Shown here: positions 41,747-49,930 of the stretch, piece after piece
Position numbering within the stretch: position 1 is the stretch's first letter
Layout of the letters: every line of letters starts with the position of its first letter
NCBI GenBank assembly: GCA_963720735.1
Contig: CAVRGL010000007.1
Span: 1-64,000, forward strand
Direction: 5' to 3'
Origin: JBBRHQ01 sp963720735
GTDB taxonomy: Bacteria; Actinomycetota; Thermoleophilia; Solirubrobacterales; 70-9
Length of the DNA: 64,000 nucleotides
Position numbers and translations under genes: made by a program
Notes under the pieces: model-generated
Seen by the model: only the letters and a program-made list of their open reading frames with translations
The model's database searches: none
What the model was told of the DNA's origin: nothing

Positions 41747-42850
41747 TCAGGCGGCGAGCACTGCCTCTGCGACCTGCTCGCGGTGCCACTTGGCGTCGCC
41801 GAACATCGAGGCGTCGGCGCGGGCGCGCTTCAGCCAGAAGTGCAGGTCGTGCTCCCAGGTGAAGCCGATCCCGCCGTGCACCTGCATCGACGCGGCGGCG
41901 ACCCGCCAGCCTGCATCCGAGGCGTAGGCCTTGGCGATCGACGCCGCCCGGGGAAGCGTCTCCGGCTCGGCGTCGGCTGCCCAGGCCGCGAAGTAGACCG
42001 CGGAGCGCGAGTTCTCGGTCTCCAGCAGCATCTGCGCGCAGCTGTGCGAGACGGCCTGATAGGAGCCGATCGCCCGCCCGAACTGCTGGCGGTCCTTGGC
42101 GTAGGAGACCGCCATCTCCATCGTCCGCTGGGCGATCCCGGTCAGCTCGGCGGCGAGCGCCACACAGCCACGCTGGAAGACCGGCGCGAAGTCGGCGCCT
42201 GAGCCGGGGAGCGTGTTTTCGGCGGGAACCTCGACGCCTTCGAAGCGGACCGTGAACAGCTTGCGGGTGAGGTCGATCGAGCTCTCCGGGGTGACGCTGA
42301 CGCCGTCTGTGTCGCGATCGACGATGCGCCTGCGACCGTCGCTGGTCGCGACCAGGAAGAAATCGGCGCTGGCCGCGTCCATCACCAGCACCTTCTCGCC
42401 GTCGAGCACGACCCGATCGCCGCTCCCTCCGGCCTCCATGGCGAACTCGCCGATCGCCGCCGGGCTCCCGGCGTCGACAAGCGCCGGCGTGCCCCGTCGC
42501 TCCCCTTCGGCCAGCGGTCGCAGATAGCGCTCCTTCTGATCGTCGTCACCGCAGATCGCGATCGCCAGCCCGGCGACCGTGTTGGAGAAGAGCGGCGAGG
42601 GGGCCAGCGCGTAGCCCATCTCCTCCATCACCACCGCCAGCTCGACCATCCCCAGGCCCTGCCCGCCCCACTCCTCGGGGAGCGCCAGCCCCTGCCAGCC
42701 GAGCTCGGTCATCTCCTTCCAGTCCTCCTCGGCGAACCCGTCGGGAAGCTCGACCAGCTCGCGGATCCGCTCAGGCCGATACCGAGCGGCGAGGAACTGC
42801 TTCGCGGCCTCCTGGATAGCCCTCTGCTCGTCGGTCAGGTCGAAGTACAC
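41747..42850 (-). CDS. Acyl-CoA dehydrogenase (short, FadE-like partner)
   Basis: A 367-residue acyl-CoA dehydrogenase. It opens MYFDLTDEQRAIQEAAKQFLAARYRPERI, with GLALPEEWGGQGLGMVELAVVMEEMGYA and a C-terminal QVHGGIGFTWEHDLHFWLKRA, typical of the FadE-like group often encoded as a pair with a second ACAD. Such pairs in actinobacteria form heteromeric dehydrogenases for steroid or branched acyl-CoAs. It lies 36 bases downstream of the second dehydrogenase, on the same strand. Confidence 0.93.
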   Translation of the reverse strand: MYFDLTDEQRAIQEAAKQFLAARYRPERIRELVELPDGFAEEDWKEMTELGWQGLALPEEWGGQGLGMVELAVVMEEMGYALAPSPLFSNTVAGLAIAICGDDDQKERYLRPLAEGERRGTPALVDAGSPAAIGEFAMEAGGSGDRVVLDGEKVLVMDAASADFFLVATSDGRRRIVDRDTDGVSVTPESSIDLTRKLFTVRFEGVEVPAENTLPGSGADFAPVFQRGCVALAAELTGIAQRTMEMAVSYAKDRQQFGRAIGSYQAVSHSCAQMLLETENSRSAVYFAAWAADAEPETLPRAASIAKAYASDAGWRVAAASMQVHGGIGFTWEHDLHFWLKRARADASMFGDAKWHREQVAEAVLAA

Positions 42851-42886
42851 GTCAGCGCACCCCCTGCCTCGGGGTTGCCCGTTTGT

Positions 42887-44071
42887 TCATCGGAGCTTCG
42901 GCAGGCCGAGGATGCGCTCGGCGATGATGTTCTTGAGGATCTCGGTGGTGCCGCCCTCGATCGAGTTGGCCCGCGAGCGCAGGAAGGAGTACTGCCAGCT
43001 GCCGTTGTCGACGGCGTGCTCGTCGCCGCGGCCGAGCGGCGCGTAGGCGCCCTCGATCTCCAGCGCCAGCTCGGCGATCCCCTGGTTTATGTCGGCCCAC
43101 TGCCACTTCCCCAGCGAGCCCTCGGGGCCGGGGGTGCCGGTCTGCATCGTCTTCGTCAGCCCCCGGTAGGCGTTGATCCTCATCGTCTCGGCCTCGATGT
43201 TGAGCTGGGCGATCCGCTGGCGGTAGTAGGCGTCGTCGGCGACCGAGCCGCCGTTCAGCCTCGTCTCCCGGGCCAGCCTGGAGAGCCGCCGGAGGTTGTT
43301 CTGGATGCCCACCACGGCGCTGAAGGCGAGCCCGGCGCGCTCGTTCATCAGGGTCGTGATCGCCACCTGCCAGCCGTTGCCGACCCCGCCGATCACGTTC
43401 TCGTCGGGGATCCGGGCCTCCTCGATGAACAGCTCGTTGAACTCGCCCTCGCCGGTGATCTGGACCAGTGGGCGCACCTGCACCCCCTCCTGCTCCATGT
43501 CCATCAGGAAGTAGGTGAGGCCCTTGTGCTTGGGCGCGTCGGGGTCGGTGCGGGCGACCAGCATGCACCACTTGGCGAACTGCGCCAGCGTCGTCCAGAC
43601 CTTCTGCCCGGTGACCACCCACTCGTCTCCGTCCTTGACCGCCTTCGTCTTCAGCGAGGCCAGATCGGATCCCGACTCGGGCTCGGAGAACCCCTGGCAC
43701 CAGATCTCCTCGGCGCTGAGGATCGGCTCCAGGTAGCGCTGCTTCTGCTCCTCGGTGCCGTGGGCGATGACCACCGGCCCGCCCATCGCCAGGCCGAGGA
43801 CGTTGGCCGGCGGCGGGACCTCGGCGCGGGCCATCTCCTGGGCGAAAATCGCCTGCTCGATCATCGTCGCCCCGCGCCCGCCGTACTCCTTCGGCCAGGA
43901 GACCCCCGCCCAGCCGGCCTCGTGCATGCGCCGCTGCCACTCCGCCCGGAAGGGGATCACCTGATCGAGCTCCTCGGGCTCGGGGCCGGGGTCGTTGGCC
44001 TCGAGCCAGGCGCGAAGCTCGTCGCGCAACTGCTCCTCGGACGGCGAGAGGGTCAGATCCATCGGCGCCAC
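42887..44071 (-). CDS. Acyl-CoA dehydrogenase (long partner)
   Basis: A 394-residue acyl-CoA dehydrogenase. The motifs are WPKEYGGRGATMIEQAIFAQEM, WCQGFSEPESGSDLASLKTKAV (FAD loop), WVVTGQKVWTTLAQFAKWCML and IEGGTTEILKNIIAERILGLP at the end. The adjacent, smaller dehydrogenase suggests a heteromeric enzyme, as in ChsE-type pairs. The start is ATG 44071 or 44062. A GC-rich hairpin separates it from the upstream surface-protein gene. Confidence 0.93.
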   Translation of the reverse strand: MAPMDLTLSPSEEQLRDELRAWLEANDPGPEPEELDQVIPFRAEWQRRMHEAGWAGVSWPKEYGGRGATMIEQAIFAQEMARAEVPPPANVLGLAMGGPVVIAHGTEEQKQRYLEPILSAEEIWCQGFSEPESGSDLASLKTKAVKDGDEWVVTGQKVWTTLAQFAKWCMLVARTDPDAPKHKGLTYFLMDMEQEGVQVRPLVQITGEGEFNELFIEEARIPDENVIGGVGNGWQVAITTLMNERAGLAFSAVVGIQNNLRRLSRLARETRLNGGSVADDAYYRQRIAQLNIEAETMRINAYRGLTKTMQTGTPGPEGSLGKWQWADINQGIAELALEIEGAYAPLGRGDEHAVDNGSWQYSFLRSRANSIEGGTTEILKNIIAERILGLPKLR

Positions 44072-44082
44072 ACCTTATATGC

Positions 44083-44106
44083 CCGCCTGGCCGGGCGGCC
44101 AGGCGG
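44083..44106. repeat. GC hairpin upstream of the dehydrogenase pair
   Basis: Ten-base perfect arms (CCGCCTGGCC and GGCCAGGCGG) around a GGGC loop, between the surface-protein stop (44124) and the dehydrogenase start (44071). It may terminate the upstream transcript, although no T-run follows, or act as an operator. Confidence 0.5.
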
Positions 44107-44123
44107 TCCCTCCCGCCTGTCCG

Positions 44124-44645
44124 CTAGCAGACCAGGACGAGATCGAACGGCAGGTTGGAGGTGGCTCCCCCGCCGGTGAACGTCTCGACCTCTAGCTTCT
44201 TCGGGCCTTCGCCGGTGAATCGGACGATACGAGCGCTGGGGTTGTCGAGGAGCACGATGTTCACGCCGCGGATGTCAATCTGGGCGCTGGCGTCGCACTT
44301 GTTGATGTTCCGAGGGAACGCCACCTCGCAGACTCCCTGGCCCTTGTGGTTCGTGCTGACCCCGCGCGGGAAGGGGTGCGCGGCGCCGCAGTTGGGCGCC
44401 GTCGTTCCGATGCTGTAGACGTTGGCCGCCCTCACCTTTCTCAGGGTCGACTGCCTGATGTCGAGGCCCTTCAGAGAGTTGTTCCTTACCTTCGGGCTGC
44501 TGACCGCGTTGCGTTTCAGCTGGCTGGGACCGACGCTGTTGCGCCCCAGGTGAAATGCGTAGGCGCTACCGCCAAGCGCCAGGAACACGGCGACCACCGA
44601 CATCACGTTGGCGAAGCTGAGCCCCCGTCTGACCCGCTCGAACAT
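44124..44645 (-). CDS. Exported surface protein with Thermoleophilia-type N-terminal domain
   Basis: A 173-residue protein. FERVRRGLSFANVMSVVAVFLALGGSAYAF is a signal peptide of a kind very common in Thermoleophilia. It is followed by the short repeat-like GRNSVGPSQLKRNAVSSPKVRNNSL region that often precedes collagen-like or beta-rich modules. The C-terminal part has paired cysteines (APNCGAAH, GVCEVAF, NKCDAS, LVLVC) and looks like a small beta-rich exported domain. The function is unknown. Confidence 0.75.
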   Translation of the reverse strand: MFERVRRGLSFANVMSVVAVFLALGGSAYAFHLGRNSVGPSQLKRNAVSSPKVRNNSLKGLDIRQSTLRKVRAANVYSIGTTAPNCGAAHPFPRGVSTNHKGQGVCEVAFPRNINKCDASAQIDIRGVNIVLLDNPSARIVRFTGEGPKKLEVETFTGGGATSNLPFDLVLVC

Positions 44646-44742
44646 CCGATCCCCTTCCGTCCGTCACGACAAGACAGCCGAGTCTCGACCAGTGCCCCGG
44701 CTGGCGCAAGTCGAATCGACGCATTTTCGGGCGAAAGGCTGC

Positions 44743-45921
44743 TCAGACCCGCTGGATCAGCGTGCCGGTGCCGAGCCCGCCACCGCAGCACATGGTCACC
44801 AGGCCGATCTCCTTGTCGGAGCGCTCCATCTCGTGCAGGAGCGTGGTGATCAGGCGCGCCCCGGTCGAGCCGAGCGGATGGCCGAGGGCGATCGCCCCGC
44901 CGTTGACGTTGACCCGGTCCATGTCGGGATCGTGCTCGCGCCGCCAGGCGGCCAGCACCGAGGCGAAGGCCTCGTTGATCTCGATCAGGTCGATGTCGCC
45001 GATCGACATCGCGTTGCGGTCGAGCAGCTTCTGGGTCGCCGGGATCGGGCCGGTCAGCATGATCACCGGATCGACCCCGACCGTCGTCTGGTCGAAGATC
45101 CGCGCCCGCGGCTTGAGGCCGAGGGCGTCCGCCTTCTCGCGGCTCATCAGCAGCACCGCGGCGGCGCCGTCGGAGATCTGCGAGGAGTTGCCGGCGGTGA
45201 TCTTGCCGTCCTCCTTGAAGGCCGGCTTCAGCTCGGAGAGCTTTTCCAGCGTCGTGTCGGGGCGGATCCCCTGGTCGGTGGCGAAGGTGTCGCCGTTGAC
45301 CGCGATCGGGACGATCTCGCGCTCGAAGCGCCCCTCCTCGGTCGCCTTCGCGGCGAGCTGATGGGAGCGCAGACCGATCTCGTCGAGCTCCGAGCGGGGG
45401 ATCTCCCACTTGTCGGCGATCATTTCCGCGGAGATCCCTTGGGGGACGAGGTTGTAGCGCTCCATCAAAGGGCCGGAGAAGGCGTAACCGTGCTCGGACA
45501 TCACCTGCATCCCGTCGGCGAAGGAGATGTGCCCCATGTGCTCGACGCCGCCGCCGATCGCGACGTCGTGGACGCCGGAGGCGATCAGCGCGGCTGCGAA
45601 GTTGACGGCCTGCTGGGCCGAGCCGCACTGGCGATCGACCGTGGTGGCGGGGGTCTCGATCGGCAGCCCCGCCTCGAGCCAGGCGTTGCGGGCGATGTTC
45701 ATCCCCTGCTCGCCGAACTGCTGCACGCATCCGGCGACCACGTCCTCGACCTCCGAGGGCTCGATCCCGGCCCGCTCGATCACCTCGGAGTAGGCCTTGG
45801 CGAGCAGCGTCGAGGGATGGACGTCCTTGTAGTAGCCCTTCTCCTCGTGGCCGCGCCCGATCGGCGTGCGAACCGCCTCGACGATGACCACCTCGCGTCC
45901 ACCGAATCTGCCGTTCTCCAT
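44743..45921 (-). CDS. Acetyl-CoA acyltransferase (thiolase)
   Basis: A 392-residue thiolase. It has the acyl-accepting cysteine in VDRQCGSAQQA near residue 97, NSSQISDGAAAVLL, the GGAIALGHPLGSTGARL histidine motif, and the second cysteine in TMCCGGGLGTG. It carries out the last step of beta-oxidation, or its reverse. The ATG at 45921 lies after a 5' leader with a 7-bp stem (45958-45975). A palindrome at 45997-46016 related to that of the 36959-38245 gene suggests joint control. Confidence 0.95.
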   Translation of the reverse strand: MENGRFGGREVVIVEAVRTPIGRGHEEKGYYKDVHPSTLLAKAYSEVIERAGIEPSEVEDVVAGCVQQFGEQGMNIARNAWLEAGLPIETPATTVDRQCGSAQQAVNFAAALIASGVHDVAIGGGVEHMGHISFADGMQVMSEHGYAFSGPLMERYNLVPQGISAEMIADKWEIPRSELDEIGLRSHQLAAKATEEGRFEREIVPIAVNGDTFATDQGIRPDTTLEKLSELKPAFKEDGKITAGNSSQISDGAAAVLLMSREKADALGLKPRARIFDQTTVGVDPVIMLTGPIPATQKLLDRNAMSIGDIDLIEINEAFASVLAAWRREHDPDMDRVNVNGGAIALGHPLGSTGARLITTLLHEMERSDKEIGLVTMCCGGGLGTGTLIQRV

Positions 45922-45996
45922 CAGGGCGTGCCTCCGATCGATATCTCTTGGCTGCTTGGCGATCCCCAGATCGCCGTGGGACGAAAGATACTCAAA

Positions 45997-46016
45997 TTGA
46001 CTGGCGAGTCAGCCAG
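45997..46016. promoter_or_regulatory. Palindromic operator of the thiolase gene
   Basis: TTGACTGGCGAGTCAGCCAG contains TGACT-N4-AGTCA and matches the perfect palindrome at 38292-38311 in 16 of 20 bases. It lies 76 bases upstream of the thiolase start and 63 bases upstream of the divergent 3-hydroxyacyl-CoA dehydrogenase start, so it could control both. Confidence 0.6.
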
Positions 46017-46020
46017 CACC

Positions 46021-46034
46021 GTGATCGAGATCAC
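46021..46034. promoter_or_regulatory. CRP-like palindrome
   Basis: GTGATCGAGATCAC fits the GTGA-N6-TCAC core of CRP/FNR-family sites. It lies between the divergent thiolase and 3-hydroxyacyl-CoA dehydrogenase genes, four bases from the TetR-like palindrome. Control of beta-oxidation by a cAMP-type regulator would make sense; no CRP gene is in the window. Confidence 0.45.
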
Positions 46035-46078
46035 TCCCGCGCATTGGGGCCGGTCGCGGGCGTGATAGTAAGCGGGCG

Positions 46079-46906
46079 ATGCCCGGCAAGCAAACCTACA
46101 CGCGACCGGCGATCGCCGGCAGCGGCGCGATCGCCTGCGGGCTCGCCGCGGCCTCGACCACGACGGCCTCGACCATTCTGCTGGCGCGCAGCGAGGCCTC
46201 GGCCTGGCGGGCCGAGGAGAACGCGGTCGCCGCCTGCGCCCGGATCGAGGGGGCCGACCCGGAGCGCCTCCAGGTGACCACCAAGGTCGGCGATCTCGGC
46301 GAGTGCGACCTGGTCGTCGAGTCGGTGATCGAGGACCTCGAGGTCAAGGCCGGCCTGCTCGCCGGGCTTGGAGATGCGGCCCCCGAGGCCGACCTGGCGA
46401 CCACCACGTCGTCGCTCCCGGTCGGGGAGATCGGCGCCCGAAGCGGCCACCGCGAGCGGGTCTTCGGCCTCCACGTCTTCAACCCGGTGCCGAGGATGAA
46501 GCTGGTCGAGCTGTGCATCCCGCAGGCCACCAGGGAGGGCGTCCGCGAGCGGGCCCTCGGCTGGTGCGGCGCCCTCGGCAAGACCGCGGTCGAGGTCCCC
46601 GACCAGTCGGGCTTCGTCGTCAACCGGCTGCTCTTCCCCTACCTCTTCGACGCGGTGCGGATGATGGAGCGCACCGGGATGAGCGCCGGCGAGGTCGACT
46701 CCTGCATGACCCTCGGCGCCGGCCACCCGATGGGCCCGCTGGCGCTGCTCGACTTCGTCGGCCTCGACGTCGCCGAGGCGATCGGCGACGCGCTCTACGC
46801 CGACTCCTCGGAGTCGGCCCACCGGCCACCCGGGCTGATGGTCGAGATGGTCGGGAAGGGCCGCCTGGGGCGCAAGAGCGGCGCCGGCTTCTACGAGTAC
46901 GACTGA
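46079..46906 (+). CDS. 3-hydroxyacyl-CoA dehydrogenase
   Basis: A 275-residue NAD-dependent enzyme. The Rossmann start is degenerate in appearance (AIAGSGAIACGLAAASTT), followed by CDLVVESVIEDLEVKAGLL. The catalytic histidine is in FGLHVFNPVPRMKLVEL, and DQSGFVVNRLLFPYLFDAVRMMERTG with GAGHPMGPLALLDFVGLDV forms the C-terminal domain. It oxidises 3-hydroxyacyl-CoA, between the acyl-CoA dehydrogenase and thiolase steps encoded nearby. Confidence 0.93.
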   Translation: MPGKQTYTRPAIAGSGAIACGLAAASTTTASTILLARSEASAWRAEENAVAACARIEGADPERLQVTTKVGDLGECDLVVESVIEDLEVKAGLLAGLGDAAPEADLATTTSSLPVGEIGARSGHRERVFGLHVFNPVPRMKLVELCIPQATREGVRERALGWCGALGKTAVEVPDQSGFVVNRLLFPYLFDAVRMMERTGMSAGEVDSCMTLGAGHPMGPLALLDFVGLDVAEAIGDALYADSSESAHRPPGLMVEMVGKGRLGRKSGAGFYEYD

Positions 46907-46931
46907 AGCGCAGCGGGGCGGCGGACCCTGC

Positions 46932-47171
46932 TCAGCCGACCGCGCCCTTGCGGCCGCTGATGTCCCAGATCACGTCCGCCTCTGATATCCCCTGCCGCCG
47001 CGCTATCTCTGCCACCTGCCCCCAGGGCAGCTCCGCTTCGGGCAGCTCGTCCCAGCGGGCCAGATCAAGCGCTTCCAGGGCTCCCTGCAAGGCCGGCCCC
47101 AGATGCTCCTCCGCCCGCAGCATTGCTCTCAGGACCTCGAGCTGCTTGTCACTCAGGCGAACGACCCACAT
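46932..47171 (-). CDS. Small hypothetical protein
   Basis: A 79-residue protein starting MWVVRLSDKQLEVLRAMLRAE at ATG 47171, with a clear GGAGG seven bases upstream. It appears all-helical. The C-terminal VAEIARRQGISEADVIWDISGRK resembles a helix-turn-helix-like segment, so it may be a small DNA-binding or regulatory protein. This is only a suggestion from the pattern. A nested inverted repeat lies in its upstream region. Confidence 0.6.
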   Translation of the reverse strand: MWVVRLSDKQLEVLRAMLRAEEHLGPALQGALEALDLARWDELPEAELPWGQVAEIARRQGISEADVIWDISGRKGAVG

Positions 47172-47243
47172 CGCAGTACCTCCAACCCCTAGGTTGGACG
47201 TGCAAAGTAGTCCGCCCCGCGGACGGATCGCCCCCCAAGCCCT

Positions 47244-47294
47244 GGTCGAGTGGCCTAATTCGTCCAATTTGCGGACGCTTTCGTCCACTCGACC
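47244..47294. repeat. Nested inverted repeat upstream of the 79-residue protein
   Basis: Ten-base arms GGTCGAGTGG and CCACTCGACC enclose a second inverted repeat, CGTCC-aatttgc-GGACG. TTCGTCCA also occurs twice (47259-47266 and 47280-47287). It lies 73-123 bases upstream of the small gene's start and 32 bases past the stop of the CNNM gene, so it may be an operator or a terminator. Confidence 0.5.
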
Positions 47295-47325
47295 CCGGCC
47301 CCGCGGTTCCGACAGGTCCGCGGCG

Positions 47326-48615
47326 CTACCTGGAGGAGATCCGCACCGCCTCGATCCGGTTCTCGCGGACCGACTCGACCCGGATCGTGTAGCCGTTGGC
47401 GGTGATCTCGTCGCCGCGCTTCGGCAGCCGGCCGAGCTCCCCGAAGACATAGCCGCCCACCGAGTTGTAGGCGTCGGTGTCGACCGGCAGCTCGATCTCG
47501 GCGTCCTTGAGGTCGCCGAGGGAGACGTGGCCGCGGACGAACCAGTCGCCGTTGGTCAGCCGGCGCAGATCGGCGGCGCGCGGGTCGGTCTCGTCCTCGA
47601 TCTCCCCGACGACCTCCTCGAGGATGTCCTCGATCGTGACCAGTCCGACGGTGCGCCCGTACTCGTCGACGACGATCGAGAGTGAGGTGCGCTGCCGCTG
47701 CAGGTCCTGGAGGAGGTCGTCCAGGGGCCGGGTCTCGGGGACGATCGGCGCGTCGCGGGTCGCCGGCTCGAGGGCCGCATCGGGCCCATCGCTCATGTAG
47801 ATCCTCGCGAGGCTGTTGTTGTGGACGATTCCCTTCACCCGGTCGGGGTTGTCGTCCTCGATCACCACCAGCCGGGTGTGTCCCGAGGTCACGCAGCGGC
47901 GCAGGGCGGTTTCGACGTCGTCTGATGCGTCGACGGTGACCACGGCAGGAATCGGGGTCATCACCTCGCGCGCCTGCTGCTCGTGCAGGTGGAAGACACC
48001 CCCGAGCATCACCGCCTCGCCCTGATCGAGCCGGCCCAGCTGGGCGCCGCGGTTGATCAGCAGGCGAAGCTCCTCCGGCGAGGTCTCCTCCTCGAGGCCC
48101 TTGACGTCGACGCGGAAGAGGCGGCTGACGATGAAGTTCGAGGGAGCGTTGGCGGAGACGATCAGGGGGTGGAGGACGGTGCGGAAGAATTTCAGCGGTC
48201 GCGCGACCCGCAGCATCACCGTCTCGGGCCGGGCGATCGCCAGCAGCTTCGGCGATTGCTCGCCGATGATCACGTGCAGATAGGTGACGATCATGTAGGC
48301 GATCGCGATCGAGATCGCGATCGCCAGGCCGTGGCCCATCACCCCGCCGAACACCGGCACGAGCAGCTCCGCGATCGCCGGCTCGCCGAGGAAGCCGATG
48401 CCGAGGGAGGCGAGCGTGATCCCCACCTGACAGGTGGCGACGAACTCGTCGACGTGGTCCATCTGGGTGGCCGCGAGCTTCGCCGAGCGGACTCCCTCGG
48501 CGGCCATCTGTTCGATGCGGCTCTGGCGGGATCGGACGATCGCGAACTCGGCGGCGACGAAGAACCCGTTGACGAGAACGAGCAGCAACAGGAGGACGAG
48601 AAGGACGACCGTCAC
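47326..48615 (-). CDS. CNNM/HlyC-CorC family transporter (hemolysin-like)
   Basis: A 429-residue protein. A DUF21 (CNNM) membrane domain of about three or four helices occupies residues 1-135 (LVLVNGFFVAAEFAIVRSRQSRIEQ, VGITLASLGIGFLGEPAIAELL, IIGEQSPKLLAIARPE). It is followed by two CBS domains (VMTPIPAVVTVDASD, SLSIVVDEYGRTVGLVTIEDILEEVVGEIEDE) and a C-terminal CorC_HlyC domain. Members transport or regulate Mg2+/Co2+. No neighbouring metal gene points to a particular ion. Confidence 0.93.
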   Translation of the reverse strand: MTVVLLVLLLLLVLVNGFFVAAEFAIVRSRQSRIEQMAAEGVRSAKLAATQMDHVDEFVATCQVGITLASLGIGFLGEPAIAELLVPVFGGVMGHGLAIAISIAIAYMIVTYLHVIIGEQSPKLLAIARPETVMLRVARPLKFFRTVLHPLIVSANAPSNFIVSRLFRVDVKGLEEETSPEELRLLINRGAQLGRLDQGEAVMLGGVFHLHEQQAREVMTPIPAVVTVDASDDVETALRRCVTSGHTRLVVIEDDNPDRVKGIVHNNSLARIYMSDGPDAALEPATRDAPIVPETRPLDDLLQDLQRQRTSLSIVVDEYGRTVGLVTIEDILEEVVGEIEDETDPRAADLRRLTNGDWFVRGHVSLGDLKDAEIELPVDTDAYNSVGGYVFGELGRLPKRGDEITANGYTIRVESVRENRIEAVRISSR

Positions 48616-48742
48616 CGCTTCGCCTCAGGCGGGTTCGGGGTCATTTGCCTATGTGGCCTCGTACTTCGAGGGCGGTCGTCTTCGTCGGCCATCTCGGGCC
48701 TCCTAAGCATAGACCGCCCCGAGGGCGATTCCGCCGCCTCCG

Positions 48743-49018
48743 TCAGAGCGCGTCGATCCGCCCGGCGAGCTCGAAATCGGCCGCCGTCAGGCCGCCCTCG
48801 GAGTGGGTCGAGATGGTCACCGTCACCTGGTCCCAGGAGATCGCGAGGTCGGGGTGATGGTTCATCTCCTCCGCCGGTGACAGCAGCGAGTTGACGAAGG
48901 AGACCGAGCCGGCGAAGTCATTGCACGCAAACGTCTTGACGATCGCATCGCCCTCGCGCTCCCAGCCCTGCATCGCGCCCAGTCTCTCGCCTATCTCAGA
49001 ATCCTCGAGAAGTGCCAT
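48743..49018 (-). CDS. Pterin-4a-carbinolamine dehydratase
   Basis: A 91-residue PCD/DCoH protein. The active-site motif EEMNHHPDLAISWDQVTVTISTHSEGGLTAADFELAGRI contains the essential NHHP histidines and the STH...LT-D signature. It regenerates tetrahydrobiopterin after aromatic amino-acid hydroxylation, or serves molybdopterin metabolism. No hydroxylase is in the window. It diverges from the BtuF-like gene by 12 bases. Confidence 0.93.
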   Translation of the reverse strand: MALLEDSEIGERLGAMQGWEREGDAIVKTFACNDFAGSVSFVNSLLSPAEEMNHHPDLAISWDQVTVTISTHSEGGLTAADFELAGRIDAL

Positions 49019-49030
49019 ATTTGACCTCCG

Positions 49031-49924
49031 ATGCGTATCGCCAGCCTGGTGCCGTCTGCGACCGAGATGCTATTCGCGATCGGCCTCGGCGACGGCGTCG
49101 TCGCCGTCACCCACGAGTGCGACTACCCAACCGCGGCGGCCTCACTCCCGCAGCTGACGCGGACCGTGGTGCCGGCCGGCCTCGGCGCCGGCGAGATCGA
49201 CGCGACGGTGAAGCGGATCGTCGGTGAGGGAGGGCCGCTGTACGAGCTCGACGCCGAGCGGCTGGCCGAGCTCGCCCCTGACCTGATCGTCGCCCAGCAG
49301 GTCTGCGAGGTCTGCGCCGTCTCCTACGAGGATGTGGTCGATCTTGCCGCCCGCATGCCGGGGGGCCCGCGGGTGCTGAGCCAGGACCCGGCGGGCCTGG
49401 ACGACGTCCTCGATGACGTCACCCGGCTGGGCGATGCGACCGGCCGGAGTGCGAACGCCGCCAGGCTGAGGAGGGAGCTCGAGCAGCGCCTCGCGCGGGT
49501 CACCGAGGCCGTCGCCGGGCGGCCGCGCCGCAGGGTGCTGGCGCTCGAGTGGCTCGACCCGCCCTTCGTCGGTGGTCACTGGGTGCCCGAGATGATCGAG
49601 GCGGCCGGCGGCGTCGACGTGATCGGCAACCCGGGAGAGAAGTCATCCGAGCAGGCCTGGGAGCGGCTCTCCGCCTGTGGCGCCGAGGACGTCGTCGTGA
49701 TGCCGTGCGGCTACGGCCCGGCCCAGTCGCAGCGCGAGGCGAATGACCACCTGGCGGCGCTCCACTCGCTCGGAGCCGAGCGGGGCTGGGCGGTCGATGC
49801 CGCCGCGTCGTTCTCGCGGCCGGGGCCGAGGCTGATCGACGGCGTAGAGCTGCTGGCCCACCTGCTCCATCCCGGCGCCCTCGCCGCGCCGGACGGGGTC
49901 GCCTCCGCGCCTCTGCCGCTCTGA
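49031..49924 (+). CDS. Cobalamin/heme-type ABC substrate-binding-fold protein without signal peptide
   Basis: A 297-residue protein of the BtuF/FecB (peripla_BP_2) fold: MRIASLVPSATEMLFAIGLGD, VTHECDYPTAA, LAPDLIVAQQVCEVCAVSY, EWLDPPFVGGHWVPEMIEAAGG and GAEDVVVMPCGYGP. It starts directly at MRIASLVPSATE with no export signal, unlike normal binding proteins, which points to the cytoplasmic BtuF-like group seen in many bacteria. The conserved CEVC pair may bind the ligand. No transport genes are adjacent. Confidence 0.85.
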   Translation: MRIASLVPSATEMLFAIGLGDGVVAVTHECDYPTAAASLPQLTRTVVPAGLGAGEIDATVKRIVGEGGPLYELDAERLAELAPDLIVAQQVCEVCAVSYEDVVDLAARMPGGPRVLSQDPAGLDDVLDDVTRLGDATGRSANAARLRRELEQRLARVTEAVAGRPRRRVLALEWLDPPFVGGHWVPEMIEAAGGVDVIGNPGEKSSEQAWERLSACGAEDVVVMPCGYGPAQSQREANDHLAALHSLGAERGWAVDAAASFSRPGPRLIDGVELLAHLLHPGALAAPDGVASAPLPL

Positions 49925-49930
49925 CCCAGC

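Noticed and set aside
41747..46906. A complete beta-oxidation operon
   Set aside because: The genes are on both strands with regulatory gaps, and there is no enoyl-CoA hydratase, so this is a cluster and not one operon.
49031..49924. Normal periplasmic cobalamin-binding protein BtuF
   Set aside because: It has no signal peptide or lipobox and no permease or ATPase genes nearby, so only the fold is claimed.
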